64,000 nt of DNA from Desulfosarcinaceae bacterium (lineage in GTDB: Bacteria > Desulfobacterota > Desulfobacteria > Desulfobacterales > Desulfosarcinaceae): assembly GCA_030066015.1 (NCBI GenBank), contig JASJCL010000003.1, forward strand, positions 52,664-116,663, given 5' to 3'. This document shows positions 44,493 to 54,317 of the stretch, piece by piece (within the stretch, counting starts at the first letter, position 1; each line of letters opens with the position of its first letter). A model generated the notes under the pieces. The model was not told the DNA's origin. It worked only from the letters and a program-made list of their open reading frames with translations, and made no database searches. The translations under genes were made by a program, and so were the position numbers.

Positions 44493-46211
44493 TCAGGCCT
44501 CGGGCAGAAAATCCGGGTCCGTGGATTTCAACATCTTGACCCCACCCATGATGTTGCGCGTATTCGCGATCCCCTTTTGACGCAGCAGCAGCTGCGCTTC
44601 ATATGAGCGCGGCCCCGAGCCGCAGATTAGATAGAGGGGCTTGTCCGCAGCCTCAACCTCCTCGATGCGGCAGGCCAGCTCCTCTTGAGGGATATTCTGC
44701 CAACGATCCCCGTATTTTGCCACAAAGGGGCCGGCTTGTACAGCGCTGCGCACGTCCAGGACCTTGGCGTCTTCGGTGTCGAACAGCTCGAGAAAGGTGG
44801 CAACGTCGATGGGCTCGTGCCGGCCGGACAGGGTGTTCTCCAATGCGTTGGCAGCGCTGTTGACGATATCCATGGCCGATGCATAGGGCGGTGAGTAGGC
44901 CACCTCCAGATTGGAGATGTCGGCCACCGTTGGCTCGTGCGGCAAGAGGACCGCGATGCTGTCCACACGCGCTTTGACGGCGTCGCCGTCTGGCCCAAAG
45001 GCTTCCACTCCGAGGACGCGGCCCGTTTTCCGGCAGGCGATCAGCTTCATCACCATCATATCCTGGGAGGGATAAAAGTGCGCCCGATCCGCCTGGGCCG
45101 CCACGGTGCTGACGGGATCGAATCCCGCCGCCAGTGCCTGGGCTTCGGTGAGTCCGGCCGTGAAAAGGCCCAGGTCGAAGATCTTGATGCAAAAGTTGGC
45201 CACAACGCCGGGGAAGGTCGCCGTCCCGCCGGCAAGGTTGGTGCCGATGACCCGGCCGTGCCGATTGGCGATGGAGCCGAGGGGCAGGTGGGTGGGTTCG
45301 CCGGAGATCAAATGGGTCATCTCGACACAGTCGCCACCGGCATAGATCCTGGGGTCCGAGGTGCGCAGACGCTCATCCACCTGAATCCCGCCGGTGGGGC
45401 CGACGGCCAATCCCGCCGCCTGGGCCAGCTGACTGTTGGGGCGGACACCCACCGATAGGATCACCAGGTCGCAGGGAATCTCGCCGCCCGACGTCTCGAC
45501 ACCGGTAACGCCCTGCTCGGGATCGCCGAGAATCTTCGTTACCGTTGTATCAAGACGCAGATCCACCTCTTTTTCACGCAGGTGAACGGCCATCACGCGG
45601 GCGACATCCGGCCCGATGGCGGCTGGCAGGAGTTGGGGCTGCATCTCCACCAAGGTGGTCGACACACCCCACAGATCGGTGAGGGCCTCGGCCATTTCGA
45701 TGCCGATGGCGCCGCCGCCGATCACCACCGCGCTGCCCACCTGACCTTTGGAGATGGCCGTTTTGATTTTCTCGGCGTGGTTGAGGTTGGCCACCACCGA
45801 AACGCCCGGCAGCTCGACCCCCGGAAGGGGGGGGACGATGGGCTTGGCGCCGGTGGCCAGGACCAGTTCATCGTACGCCAGTTCACTGGTGTCGCCGCTC
45901 TCCAGGGAACGCAGATGGACAACGCGGCGCTCCCGATCGATCTCCAACGCCTCTGTGCGCACGCGCATCTCGACGCCTTTGGCACCGGCGAAAAAGCGGC
46001 TGTCCCGCAGAACGTGCGCACTGGTGGACTGCAGTCCCTCGATGTCGGCCACGTCGCCGCCCACGTAATAGGGGATCCCGCATCCACCGTAGGAGATGTG
46101 CTGATCCCTGTCCACCACCACGACCTCGGCGGTGGGGTCCAGCCGTTTTACTCGACAGGCCACTTTGGGCCCCAGGGCGACGCCACCGATGATGACAACT
46201 TTTTTTCCCAT
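44493..46211 (-). CDS. FAD-dependent pyridine nucleotide-disulfide oxidoreductase with C-terminal rhodanese (CoA-disulfide/persulfide reductase-like)
   Basis: 572 residues. The FAD motif VVIIGGVALGPKVA, the single active-site Cys44 in SYGGCGIPYYVGG and NAD-binding VVIGGGAIGIEMAEAL define the CoADR branch. The fused rhodanese (about 465-572) has its Cys at ~530 in LICGSGPRSYEA. Such fusions (Npsr, CoADR-RHD) reduce CoA-disulfide, CoA-persulfide or polysulfide with NADH, which suits a sulfur-metabolising anaerobe. A palindrome lies ~105-130 bases upstream. Confidence 0.9.
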   Translation of the reverse strand: MGKKVVIIGGVALGPKVACRVKRLDPTAEVVVVDRDQHISYGGCGIPYYVGGDVADIEGLQSTSAHVLRDSRFFAGAKGVEMRVRTEALEIDRERRVVHLRSLESGDTSELAYDELVLATGAKPIVPPLPGVELPGVSVVANLNHAEKIKTAISKGQVGSAVVIGGGAIGIEMAEALTDLWGVSTTLVEMQPQLLPAAIGPDVARVMAVHLREKEVDLRLDTTVTKILGDPEQGVTGVETSGGEIPCDLVILSVGVRPNSQLAQAAGLAVGPTGGIQVDERLRTSDPRIYAGGDCVEMTHLISGEPTHLPLGSIANRHGRVIGTNLAGGTATFPGVVANFCIKIFDLGLFTAGLTEAQALAAGFDPVSTVAAQADRAHFYPSQDMMVMKLIACRKTGRVLGVEAFGPDGDAVKARVDSIAVLLPHEPTVADISNLEVAYSPPYASAMDIVNSAANALENTLSGRHEPIDVATFLELFDTEDAKVLDVRSAVQAGPFVAKYGDRWQNIPQEELACRIEEVEAADKPLYLICGSGPRSYEAQLLLRQKGIANTRNIMGGVKMLKSTDPDFLPEA

Positions 46212-46691
46212 GCTGACGCTACCTCATCTCTCGCTGCTGTTTGCCAATGGCACCCTCCGGCCGGCTTTTCCAGAACGCCCCACCGATATCCCTAAAGCAG
46301 TGCAATTGCAAGGGTAAATATGAGCTTATGCTCATTTTTGCGGATGTGCAGGCGGTTCGGTTTCAAGGGGCAAGTATTCGGGTCGCCGGCATCCAGATCG
46401 TCTGCCCTGCGGCGACCCATCGCCGCAACGCTTCGGGCCTAAGGGATTGTGGGGTAGCCGTCGCTACAGGCCAGATCCGGCTACCATTCATTCGCGGCCC
46501 CGCCGCCTCCGCACCCCGCCGGGCGCCACCGTGCGACAGCCCCCGGGCAAACTTGATCGTGGAATATTTATCTATATTTCAATTAATACAGTATCTTATT
46601 GACTACTCAGTAAGGTTTAGGTTTAGGGTGCGTGCGGTCCCATCTGGCCCCGAGATTGAATCGATCCTGCCGGAACTTGAGCGGTTGGTGC
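46212..46691. other. Intergenic region between the flavoprotein and proline dehydrogenase
   Basis: There is no convincing gene; a plus-strand frame through it lacks family features. It holds the palindrome at 46316-46339 and an AT-rich stretch near 46560-46630. Confidence 0.5.
46316..46339. promoter_or_regulatory. Palindromic operator candidate upstream of the CoADR-like gene
   Basis: AAATATGAGC-TTAT-GCTCATTTTT is symmetrical over ten positions per arm with one mismatch. It ends about 105 bases upstream of the flavoprotein start. It could also act as a weak rightward terminator because of the T-run. Confidence 0.5.
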
Positions 46692-47945
46692 TCATGATGT
46701 CGAGTCGGCCTGGTCCCCGGTGGATTCACACAGCAGACATTGGCCAACCCGCTTGCGCCGGTCGCGTTCGCGGATGATGATCTCCAGCTCTTTGCTCATC
46801 TGGCCGGCGATGGCGGTGTTCTCTTCGGCTCTGCGGGTGAGATAGGGCAGGGTGGCCTCCACCGGGCCGTAAGGCAGGTACTTGCTCACGTTGTAGCCGG
46901 CCCTGGACAGGTTGAAGCTGATATTGTCGCTCATGCCGTAGAGCTGCGAAAAGGTGACGTGGGGGTGGTCGTTGGGCAGGTTGCGAGCGGCCATGAGGCT
47001 GGCCATGCGCTTGCAGCTGTACTCGTTGTGGGTACCCAGGCAGATTTCGACCACCTCGATGTTGTCCATGATCATATCGATGGCCGCGTTGTAGTCGCGG
47101 TGCGTGGCCTCGAGTGTTGGGTTGATGGGCGAGGGGTAGCCCATCTCCTTGGCGCGCTGGCGCTCCTGCTCCATGTAGGCACCGCGCACGATCTTGACCG
47201 CTAGCCGATAGCCGCCCACGCGCGCGTCGGCGATGAGGCGCCTTAAATAATCGAGGCGATCCCAGCGATACATCTGCAGGGTGGTGAAGACGATGGCCCG
47301 CTGGGTGTTGTAGCGGCGCATCATCGTTTCCGCGAGGGTGTCCACGGCGGGCTGGATCCAGGACTCCTCGGCGTCGATGTAGATGGGCTTGTCAGACGCA
47401 TGGGCGGCCTTGCAGATTCGGTCGAGGCGCGCCTGAGCATCCGCCCAATGGCGTTCCTGCTCGCGGGTCAGCGCGTTTCCGGTGGAGACCCGCTCCATGA
47501 GGGTGAAGGCGGCGACCGCCGTCACTTTCAGACAGGTGCAGGGTATATCGGGATTGCGCTTGGCCTCGGCGATGATTTTGAGCAGCTCGGCCTCGGTGTT
47601 CGCATAGCCAGCCTCGTCGGCGCTGCCCTCCACGGCGTAGTCCAGGATGGTGCCGATGTGGGCCCTGCGCAACCTGGCGATCACGCGCTCATACTCGGCC
47701 TTGGTCTCGCCACCACAGAAAAGCTTGAAAACGGTAGCCTTGATCAATGGTTTGATGGGCATTTTCAAGACCATGAGGAGCTTCACGGTACGGGTCAACA
47801 ATTTCATTACCGCGGGATTCTTGGTCAGCGAGAAGATCAACCAGGCCAGAAAGAGGTCACGGCCGCTCTTGTACTGGAAGGCTACTTGGGTGTTATCGAA
47901 AGAGACCGGGGCATCGATATCCCGGAGTTCGGTGGATGTGGCCAT
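46692..47945 (-). CDS. Proline dehydrogenase
   Basis: 417 residues from ATG 47945 (AAGGAG upstream); the frame extends to 48035 without support. Beta/alpha-barrel motifs match the PutA PRODH domain: CLKVTAVAAF, IYIDAEESWIQPAVDTL, VFTTLQMYRWDRLDYL, LAVKIVRGAYMEQERQRA, CLGTHNEYSC, FSQLYGMSDNIS and YNVSKYLPYGPVEATLPYL. It oxidises proline to pyrroline-5-carboxylate with FAD. No P5C dehydrogenase is adjacent. The divergent-looking sigma-54 activator is immediately upstream on the same strand. Confidence 0.92.
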   Translation of the reverse strand: MATSTELRDIDAPVSFDNTQVAFQYKSGRDLFLAWLIFSLTKNPAVMKLLTRTVKLLMVLKMPIKPLIKATVFKLFCGGETKAEYERVIARLRRAHIGTILDYAVEGSADEAGYANTEAELLKIIAEAKRNPDIPCTCLKVTAVAAFTLMERVSTGNALTREQERHWADAQARLDRICKAAHASDKPIYIDAEESWIQPAVDTLAETMMRRYNTQRAIVFTTLQMYRWDRLDYLRRLIADARVGGYRLAVKIVRGAYMEQERQRAKEMGYPSPINPTLEATHRDYNAAIDMIMDNIEVVEICLGTHNEYSCKRMASLMAARNLPNDHPHVTFSQLYGMSDNISFNLSRAGYNVSKYLPYGPVEATLPYLTRRAEENTAIAGQMSKELEIIIRERDRRKRVGQCLLCESTGDQADSTS

Positions 47946-48174
47946 GGTGGCGTCTCCTTGTTGGTCATCGGTTGAAGTTCCTGCCCAAAGGGTCGCCAAC
48001 TCTTGAGCAAGAAGGATGCCGCGCCGTTCGCTCACGGCTCGGCAAAACCGTCTGATACTATATGTTAAGCAGTAAATCGTATGGACTCAAGCAGTTGGCG
48101 CCTTGCATACCCGCAACAAGGGCCAGAGTGAGGGGAGGCGTGGCACTGCAGGGATTCGGATCGAACAGCTGGGT

Positions 48175-48190
48175 TATTCACTATTGAATA
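48175..48190. promoter_or_regulatory. Palindrome upstream of proline dehydrogenase (candidate activator site)
   Basis: TATTCA-CTAT-TGAATA lies between the activator stop (48197) and proline dehydrogenase, about 230 bases before its start. It contains ATTGAATA, which also occurs in the palindrome upstream of the activator gene. Confidence 0.5.
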
Positions 48191-48196
48191 GACAGC

Positions 48197-49735
48197 CTAG
48201 CGAAGGCCGTATTTCTTGAGCCTTCGGGCGATGGTGGGTTGGCTGACCCCCAAGGCGCTGGCCGCCTGCTCCTGGCTGCCGTGCTCGGCCATGGCAGCGC
48301 GGATGAGATCACGCTCCACCAAGGCCAGCATCTCCGCCAGGCTGCCGCCCCGGTGGAGCTGCAGGCCCTGAAGGAGGGGCGGACTCACCGCGGCGACCAC
48401 GTCCGTGGGCAGATCCGCCAGATCGATCACTTCGGTGTCGGACATCACCACGGCCCGCTCGCAGATGTTCATCAGCTCTCGCACGTTGCCGGGGTAAGGA
48501 TAGTTCAGAAGGGCGTCGAGGGCCTGTCGGCTGAGACGCTTGGAGGTCTGGTTGAGTCCGGCGAAATGGGCCACGTAATGGCGGATGAGGGGCAGGATGC
48601 ACTCGGAACGGTCCCGCACCGCCGGTACCTGCAGCGGTATGACGTTGAGGCGGTAGTACAGATCCTCCCTGAAATCGCCGGCGACCACCATCGCTTTGAG
48701 ATCGCGGTGGGTGGCGGCGATGATGCGGGCGTCCACTTGGCGCTCGCCGCTGCCGCCCAGTCGCGTCAGGCGACCGTCCTCCAGAAACCGCAGTAATTTA
48801 ACCTGGGCCGCCGGCGGCAGTTCGGCGATCTCATCGAGAAAGAGCGTCCCCTCGTGCGCCAGCTCCAGATGGCCGGGTTTGCCCCCGCTGCGCGCGCCGG
48901 TGAAGGCACCGCTCTCATATCCAAAGAGCTCCGATTCGATCAACGATTCGGGAATCGCGCCGCAGTTGATGCGGATCAGCGGTTTCGCCGCCCGCTCCGA
49001 GTTGTTGTGGATCAGGTTGGCAATCAGGCCCTTGCCCACACCGGATTCGCCGGTGATGAGGACCGAGGACTGCACGCCGCTGACCTTGAGGGCCTGCTCG
49101 AGGGTGTTGAGCACCGACGGGCTGCGGGCGATGATCTTCCGGCTACCCAGCTCGTCCAGCTGCATCTCCCGGAGCTGGTGACGCAGTTGGTTCCCGGCGG
49201 CGGTCTGATCTTCCAATTCCCGCTGAAGCGTGTCAATTTGCGTGATGTCCCGTTCGCTGACCACCACGCTGATCACTTGGCCGGCGTCGTCCATTACCAG
49301 CGTGGCGGTGGAGATTAGCTTGCGGCCGGCCTTGTCTTGCAGCAGGCTGACGGTCTCCTTGCGAGCCAGGGCCTCAAGTGCGGCGCTGCGATCGATGAAG
49401 CCTTCGGCCAGCAGATCGTTCAAGTTGCGGCCGATCACCGCGTCGGCCGACACCTGGTGAATGCGTTCCGAGGCCGGGTTCATGCGGATCACCGTTCCGG
49501 CGGCGTCGCAGACGAAAAGACCGTCGGAGCTGCTGTTGATGATGGCGTCGAGCTCTCTGGCCATCTTGCGATAGTGGTGCACCGCTTCGGCCATATTCCG
49601 GTGCTCAGCGGCATCTTTGGAGGTTGCCGAGGCAGCGGCATCCTGCGCTCCGGACGCACTGCGGTTGCGGCGTGTCACGCGGGCGGCTGCCGCACCGCCG
49701 ACAGGCGCCGTCCTGTCTGCTGAGCCTGCACACAT
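48197..49735 (-). CDS. PAS-containing sigma-54-dependent transcriptional activator
   Basis: 512 residues from ATG 49735, preceded by GAGGAG. A PAS domain (about 60-170: SSSDGLFVCDAAGTVIRMNPA) is followed by the AAA+ domain with Walker A TGESGVGKG, the sigma-54 contact loop ESGAFTGA and FLDEIAELPP, and a C-terminal Fis-type helix-turn-helix (QEQAASALGVSQPTIARRLKKYGL). It likely activates the proline dehydrogenase gene, which starts 250 bases downstream, in response to proline or a related signal; this is inferred from position. Confidence 0.93.
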   Translation of the reverse strand: MCAGSADRTAPVGGAAAARVTRRNRSASGAQDAAASATSKDAAEHRNMAEAVHHYRKMARELDAIINSSSDGLFVCDAAGTVIRMNPASERIHQVSADAVIGRNLNDLLAEGFIDRSAALEALARKETVSLLQDKAGRKLISTATLVMDDAGQVISVVVSERDITQIDTLQRELEDQTAAGNQLRHQLREMQLDELGSRKIIARSPSVLNTLEQALKVSGVQSSVLITGESGVGKGLIANLIHNNSERAAKPLIRINCGAIPESLIESELFGYESGAFTGARSGGKPGHLELAHEGTLFLDEIAELPPAAQVKLLRFLEDGRLTRLGGSGERQVDARIIAATHRDLKAMVVAGDFREDLYYRLNVIPLQVPAVRDRSECILPLIRHYVAHFAGLNQTSKRLSRQALDALLNYPYPGNVRELMNICERAVVMSDTEVIDLADLPTDVVAAVSPPLLQGLQLHRGGSLAEMLALVERDLIRAAMAEHGSQEQAASALGVSQPTIARRLKKYGLR

Positions 49736-50108
49736 GGTGCTCTCCTCGTCAAATGATATCAATGCGGGTGGCTATCAATTATACATAATTGAATACGATA
49801 TTCAATACAGAATAATAACGCTGTTCACCGGCATAATTTCGCATCATCTGGATTTCACCCACTACATATGGTATGCAGGCCCCAGCATCACATCGACGTC
49901 CGAAAGACCTTACCTCCCCCGGATCACGGGTGGGGGAGGCGACACCGATACGGACGAAACATCACACTTTTTCAGATCTATCATCACTAGTTGACAGGCA
50001 ACCACCGCCACAGGTGCGCATGGGGTGACGACCCGCAGGCGACCTGGCGGGCTGCGCCGGGGGCTGTCTATCGCAGGCGGCCATTAAATGACGGTAAGGA
50101 GGATGATT
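49736..50108. other. Divergent regulatory region between the sigma-54 activator and the BMP importer operon
   Basis: It contains the AT-rich palindromes at 49776-49806 and, further right, a hairpin CCTCCCCC/GGGGGAGG near 49912-49940 with a short loop. No gene is seen and I could not match a riboswitch. Confidence 0.5.
49776..49806. promoter_or_regulatory. Two overlapping perfect palindromes upstream of the activator gene
   Basis: CAATTAT-AC-ATAATTG (49776-49791) overlaps ATTGAATA-CGA-TATTCAAT (49788-49806). They lie 40-70 bases upstream of the activator start, consistent with autoregulation. ATTGAATA recurs at 48183-48190. Confidence 0.6.
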
Positions 50109-51155
50109 ATGGGTAAGGCATCGAGATCGCTGCTGTTGATGGTCGCCGTACTGGTGCTGGCACTGGGATTTGCCGTCCAGGCGGGGGCCGAGGCCAAATT
50201 GAAAGTGGGGCTTGTCTTCGACGTGGGCGGTCGGGGAGATCAGTCTTTCAATGACTCCGCCTATCGTGGTCTGAAATGGGCCGAGAAGCACGGCGTCACG
50301 CATTCCGAGATCGAGCCGGGGGCAGACGCCGACCGCGAAACCGGTCTGCGCATGATTGCCGGACAGGGCTACGATCTGGTCATCGGGGTGGGCTTTCTCT
50401 TTACCGATGCCATCAAAGCCGTGGCGGATGAATTCCCCGAGACCAAGTTCGCCATCGTGGACGGGTTTATCCCCGACAAGCCCAACGTTTCCTCCCTGCT
50501 CTTTACCGAACATGACGGGAGCTTCCTGGTGGGCATCATCGCCGCCATGAAGGCCCAGGAGCTGGGCAAGAACACGGTGGGTTTCGTGGGCGGTATGGAC
50601 GTCCCCTTGATCCACAAGTTCGAGGCCGGCTACAAGGCCGGTGTCCAATACGTGGATGCCAATCTCAAGATCCTCAGCGACTATGCCGGCACCACCCCCT
50701 CCGCATTCGCCGACCCGGTCAAGGGCAAGGAGTTGGCTCTGGCCCAGGTGGATAAGGGCGCTGCCGTCCTCTACCACGCCGCCGGTCTGACCGGCGCGGG
50801 GGTCTATGAAGCGGCCAAGGAGCGCAAGACCTTCGTCATCGGGGTGGACTCCAATCAGAACCACCTCGGGCACATCAAGGATACCGGCGAAAACTTCGGT
50901 CTTACCAGCATGCTCAAGCAGGTGGACGTGGCCGTTTACCTGACCATCAAGGACCTCATCGATGGCAAGTTCACTCCCGGTGTGCGCAGCTTCGGCCTAA
51001 AGGACACGGTCGAAGTGGACGGGAAAGTCTATAACGGCGTTTACTACGCCATGGACGAATACAACAAAGATCTGGTCAGCGCCGATATGATCAAGGCCGT
51101 CACCGCCGCGGAGAAGAAGATCGTCAGCGGCGAGATCAAGGTGCCTGAAAAGTAA
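50109..51155 (+). CDS. BMP-family substrate-binding protein of nucleoside-type ABC importer
   Basis: 348 residues from ATG 50109, decided by TAAGGAGG at 50095-50102. A Sec signal peptide (SLLLMVAVLVLALGFAVQAGA) has no lipobox, so the protein is periplasmic. Features: KVGLVFDVGGRGDQSFNDSAYRGL, VIGVGFLFTDAIKAVADEFP, FVGGMDVPLIHKFEAGYKAG and FVIGVDSNQN, as in PnrA/Med-type purine-nucleoside-binding proteins. First gene of a four-gene importer operon. Confidence 0.92.
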   Translation: MGKASRSLLLMVAVLVLALGFAVQAGAEAKLKVGLVFDVGGRGDQSFNDSAYRGLKWAEKHGVTHSEIEPGADADRETGLRMIAGQGYDLVIGVGFLFTDAIKAVADEFPETKFAIVDGFIPDKPNVSSLLFTEHDGSFLVGIIAAMKAQELGKNTVGFVGGMDVPLIHKFEAGYKAGVQYVDANLKILSDYAGTTPSAFADPVKGKELALAQVDKGAAVLYHAAGLTGAGVYEAAKERKTFVIGVDSNQNHLGHIKDTGENFGLTSMLKQVDVAVYLTIKDLIDGKFTPGVRSFGLKDTVEVDGKVYNGVYYAMDEYNKDLVSADMIKAVTAAEKKIVSGEIKVPEK

Positions 51156-51172
51156 GAAGGTGAGCCCGTCCG

Positions 51173-51214
51173 CCGGTGGGCCTGCCAGCCAGCATATGGT
51201 CACTGGCCCACCGG
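51173..51214 (+). other. Intercistronic hairpin after the binding-protein gene
   Basis: CCGGTGGGCC (51173-51182) pairs with GGCCCACCGG (51205-51214) over 10 bp. There is no T-run, so it more likely protects the 3' end of the abundant binding-protein mRNA, as in many ABC importer operons. Confidence 0.55.
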
Positions 51215-51290
51215 TGCACACGCACTGCCCGCAGGATCGGCCCCAGCGGTCCTGCGTCCGCCCATCCCGATGTGTTGAGGAACGCCTGCC

Positions 51291-52808
51291 GTGACGGACT
51301 ACGCTGTAGAGATCCGCAACGTCACCAAGACCTTCCCCCTCGTCACCGCCAACGACGATGTCACGCTGCTTGTCGAAAAGGGTGAAATTCATGCCCTTGT
51401 GGGGGAGAACGGCGCCGGCAAATCCACCCTGATGAACATCCTCTACGGTCTGCTGCAGCCGGACAGCGGCAGCCTGACCATCGATGGGAAGCAGGTCAGC
51501 TTCAACGGACCGGGGGACGCTATCACCGCCGGCATCGGCATGGTGCACCAGCACTTCATGCTCATCCCGCCCCTCACCGTGGCAGAGAACGTGGTGCTCG
51601 GTCAGGAGCCCAACCGGCGCGGCCTCATCGATATGCCCACCGCCATCCGAACCGTTCAGGCTCTATCGGACCAATACGGCCTGAAGGTGGACCCCACCGC
51701 CAAAGTGGAAACCCTCAGCGTCGGGATCGAACAGCGTATCGAGATCATCAAGGTGCTCTATCGCGGGGCCGACGTCCTCATCCTTGACGAACCCACCGCC
51801 GTCCTCGCCCCCCAGGAGGTGGAGGAGTTCTTCGAGATTCTCAAGGCCCTCAAGGCCCAAGGCAAAACCATCATCTTCATCACCCACAAGCTCCATGAGG
51901 TGATGGCCATCAGCGACCGGGTCACCGTCATGCGCCTGGGGAAGATGGTGGGTGCCGTGAAAACGGCCGACACCTCCACGGCCGAGATCGCCACCCTCAT
52001 GGTGGGCCGCCAGGTCCTCCTCCAGGTGGACCGCGGCAGTGCCAAACCCGGCGACACGGTATTGTCGGTGACGGGGCTGGAGGCCTTGGACAACAAGGCC
52101 CTACCGGCGCTCAAAGGCGTCGATCTCAGCGTGCGGGCCGGTGAAATTTTGGGTATCGCCGGCGTAGAAGGCAACGGCCAGACAGAGCTGGTGGAGGTCA
52201 TCACCGGCCTGCGGCCGGCCACAAAAGGTGAGGTGCAACTGGCCGGCAAGACCATCGACGGCCTCTCCCCACGCGCGGTGCGCGCCCACGGGGTCGGCCA
52301 CATACCCGAGGACCGACACCGCCGCGGCCTGGTCCTGGAGTACACCGTGGCCGACAACACCATCTTGGGGATCCACTACCATCCCCCCTTCGTCAAATCG
52401 CGCGGGGTGGATGTGCTCGACCCGGGCGCCATCGTGGCCAAGGCCGAGCGATTGGTGGCGGAGTTCGACATTCGCCCCACCGATCCCCTAAACCCGGCCG
52501 GTAATCTCAGCGGCGGCAACCAGCAGAAAGTAGTGGTGGCCCGCGAAATGGACCAGCAGCCCCAGCTGCTTATCGCCGCCCAGCCCACGCGCGGCGTGGA
52601 TGTGGGCAGCATCGAGTTTATCCACAAGCGCCTCATCGAGGCCCGCGACGGCGGTACCGCCGTTCTGGTGATCTCGGCCGACCTTGAGGAGGTTCTCAGT
52701 CTCTCCGATCGCATCGCCGTGATCTACGAGGGGGAGATCGTGGGGGAGTTGGCGCCAGAGGAGGCAACCGAGGAGCGATTGGGATTGCTGATGACGGGCG
52801 CCAGCTGA
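51291..52808 (+). CDS. ABC importer ATPase with two nucleotide-binding domains (nucleoside/sugar type)
   Basis: 505 residues, GTG start at 51291. The first domain has Walker [10 protein letters not shown] (about 38-46), Q-loop [17 protein letters not shown], signature [11 protein letters not shown] and Walker [11 protein letters not shown]. The second has a degenerate P-loop VEGNGQTEL, signature [14 protein letters not shown] and [13 protein letters not shown]. This asymmetry is normal for the YufO/RbsA class. It energises uptake with the flanking permeases. Confidence 0.93.
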   Translation: MTDYAVEIRNVTKTFPLVTANDDVTLLVEKGEIHALVGENGAGKSTLMNILYGLLQPDSGSLTIDGKQVSFNGPGDAITAGIGMVHQHFMLIPPLTVAENVVLGQEPNRRGLIDMPTAIRTVQALSDQYGLKVDPTAKVETLSVGIEQRIEIIKVLYRGADVLILDEPTAVLAPQEVEEFFEILKALKAQGKTIIFITHKLHEVMAISDRVTVMRLGKMVGAVKTADTSTAEIATLMVGRQVLLQVDRGSAKPGDTVLSVTGLEALDNKALPALKGVDLSVRAGEILGIAGVEGNGQTELVEVITGLRPATKGEVQLAGKTIDGLSPRAVRAHGVGHIPEDRHRRGLVLEYTVADNTILGIHYHPPFVKSRGVDVLDPGAIVAKAERLVAEFDIRPTDPLNPAGNLSGGNQQKVVVAREMDQQPQLLIAAQPTRGVDVGSIEFIHKRLIEARDGGTAVLVISADLEEVLSLSDRIAVIYEGEIVGELAPEEATEERLGLLMTGAS

Positions 52809-52841
52809 CGCCGGCGGTCCTCGGCTGTCGCCGATGACTTG

Positions 52842-52865
52842 GCCCAACCTCTATCGAGGTTGGGC
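52842..52865 (+). other. Intercistronic perfect hairpin between ATPase and permease genes
   Basis: GCCCAACCTC (52842-52851) pairs with GAGGTTGGGC (52856-52865), 10 bp with a 4-base loop TATC. No T-run follows; it may tune expression of the permeases relative to the upstream genes. Confidence 0.55.
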
Positions 52866-52997
52866 GGCAGAGGTCATCAGCAGTGTATCGGGTCGACGGT
52901 AGGTCGGGATACGCGCCTAGCGCGTTCCCTGACGATCCATCTAACAAAATGCCTCGCTGAAACCACAGCGGCCTCGCCGCGGGAGAACCGTAAGACC

Positions 52998-54317
52998 GTG
53001 CCGAAATCCACACCACCTTTTCTCCTCCGCCTCCTCGGCTCCAAGGCCCTGATGGGCGTATTGGCACCGCTGGTGGCCGTCTTTCTGGCGTTCGTGGTGA
53101 GCGGCCTGATTATCCTCGTCTTCATCACCACCTACAGCCTGTCGGACCGGGATCTACAGCGGCTTGCCGAAGTGGGGCTGCCGGCTGAACTCACCGCCGA
53201 ATTGGGGGTGATGAGTGACCAGGTGTTTCCCCGTCGGGAGGCCTTCCTCGATCGGGTCACCGAGATCCTCGGGGCCGAGGCAGCCGGGGTTCACGGAGAG
53301 CGCCTGGCCGAAACGGCCCTGACCCGGGAAAACCCCATCCACGTCTACGGGCAGATCTTCAAGGCCGCCTTGAAGGATCGCAATGGTTGGGGCAACGTCC
53401 TCTATCGGGCAACGCCCCTGATCTTCACCGGCCTGGCCGTCGCGCTGGCCTTCCAGTGCGGCCTGTTCAACATCGGCGGAGAGGGCCAGATGGTCATGGG
53501 GGGCTTCGCCCTTACCTGGGTGGGTTTCACCTTCGCCGGCCTGCCCTGGTTTATCCACCTTCCCCTGTGTATCCTGGCGGCGGTGCTGATGGGGGGCTTA
53601 TGGGGCGGTATCGCCGGCTGGCTCAAGGCCAGCCGGGGGGTTCACGAAGTGGTCACCACCATCATGCTCAACTGGATCGCAGTGGCCCTGATCCAATACC
53701 TGACCATGGCCTACAAACCCCCCGAGTCCTGGATCCCCCACACCTACGAGGTCGCCAAGAGCGCCCAGCTCTCGCGTCTGTGGGTCTACCTGAACCCCCT
53801 GGGCATCGCCTTCCCCAAGAGCAATCTGCTCAACACCTGCGTCTTCATCGCGATGGTGGTGGTGGTGCTGGTGTGGTTCCTGCTGAAGAAAACCAAAATC
53901 GGCTACGAGATCCGGGCCGTGGGCCACAATCCCAGCGCGGCCGAATGCGCCGGCATCAGCGTGCCGCGCAACACCATCCTGGCCATGGCCCTCGCCGGCG
54001 GTCTGGCCGGCCTGGTGGGGGTCAACCAGGTCCTGGGGTACAAGCACCGCTTTCGCTACGGGGTGATGGAAGGCCTGGGCTTCGACGGCATCGGGGTGGC
54101 CTTCATCGGTCGCAACAGCCCCTTCGGTGTGGTGCTGGCCGCCCTGCTTTTCGGCATCCTCGACCAGGGCGGGCTGGCCATCGACGTCTCCACCCACGTC
54201 CCCCGTGAAATCGTCATGGTGCTCAAGGCCACCATTCTGATTTTCGTCGTCCTGGGAACGGAGCTGACCAAACGCCTCCTGCGGCGACTGCAGAAACGAG
54301 AGGAGGCGCGCGCATGA
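52998..54317 (+). CDS. ABC importer permease 1 (BPD_transp_2 type)
   Basis: 439 residues from GTG 52998 (GGGAGAA upstream); the frame opens at 52839 without coding features. After an N-terminal helix (about 12-45) and a ~90-residue extracytoplasmic segment, eight or so helices carry the family core: LYRATPLIFTGLAVALAFQCGLFNIGGEGQMVMGG and AVGHNPSAAECAGISVPRNT. The long N-terminal loop is usual for the YufP branch. It overlaps the next gene by 4 bases (ATGA). Confidence 0.92.
   Translation: MPKSTPPFLLRLLGSKALMGVLAPLVAVFLAFVVSGLIILVFITTYSLSDRDLQRLAEVGLPAELTAELGVMSDQVFPRREAFLDRVTEILGAEAAGVHGERLAETALTRENPIHVYGQIFKAALKDRNGWGNVLYRATPLIFTGLAVALAFQCGLFNIGGEGQMVMGGFALTWVGFTFAGLPWFIHLPLCILAAVLMGGLWGGIAGWLKASRGVHEVVTTIMLNWIAVALIQYLTMAYKPPESWIPHTYEVAKSAQLSRLWVYLNPLGIAFPKSNLLNTCVFIAMVVVVLVWFLLKKTKIGYEIRAVGHNPSAAECAGISVPRNTILAMALAGGLAGLVGVNQVLGYKHRFRYGVMEGLGFDGIGVAFIGRNSPFGVVLAALLFGILDQGGLAIDVSTHVPREIVMVLKATILIFVVLGTELTKRLLRRLQKREEARA

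Noticed and set aside
46605..46635. Telomere-like GGTTTAGGTTTAGGG
   Set aside because: Barely two copies in an AT-rich gap; no evidence of a chromosome end.
47945..48200. TGGCCCTTGTTGC as a sigma-54 promoter for proline dehydrogenase
   Set aside because: The GG-to-GC distance is 8 instead of 10 bases, so it is not a valid -24/-12 element; I found no better match by eye.
50000..50060. GTGACGACCCGC near the importer operon, resembling a mini-ykkC hairpin
   Set aside because: Only one ACGA loop with a poor stem; the required pair of hairpins is not present.
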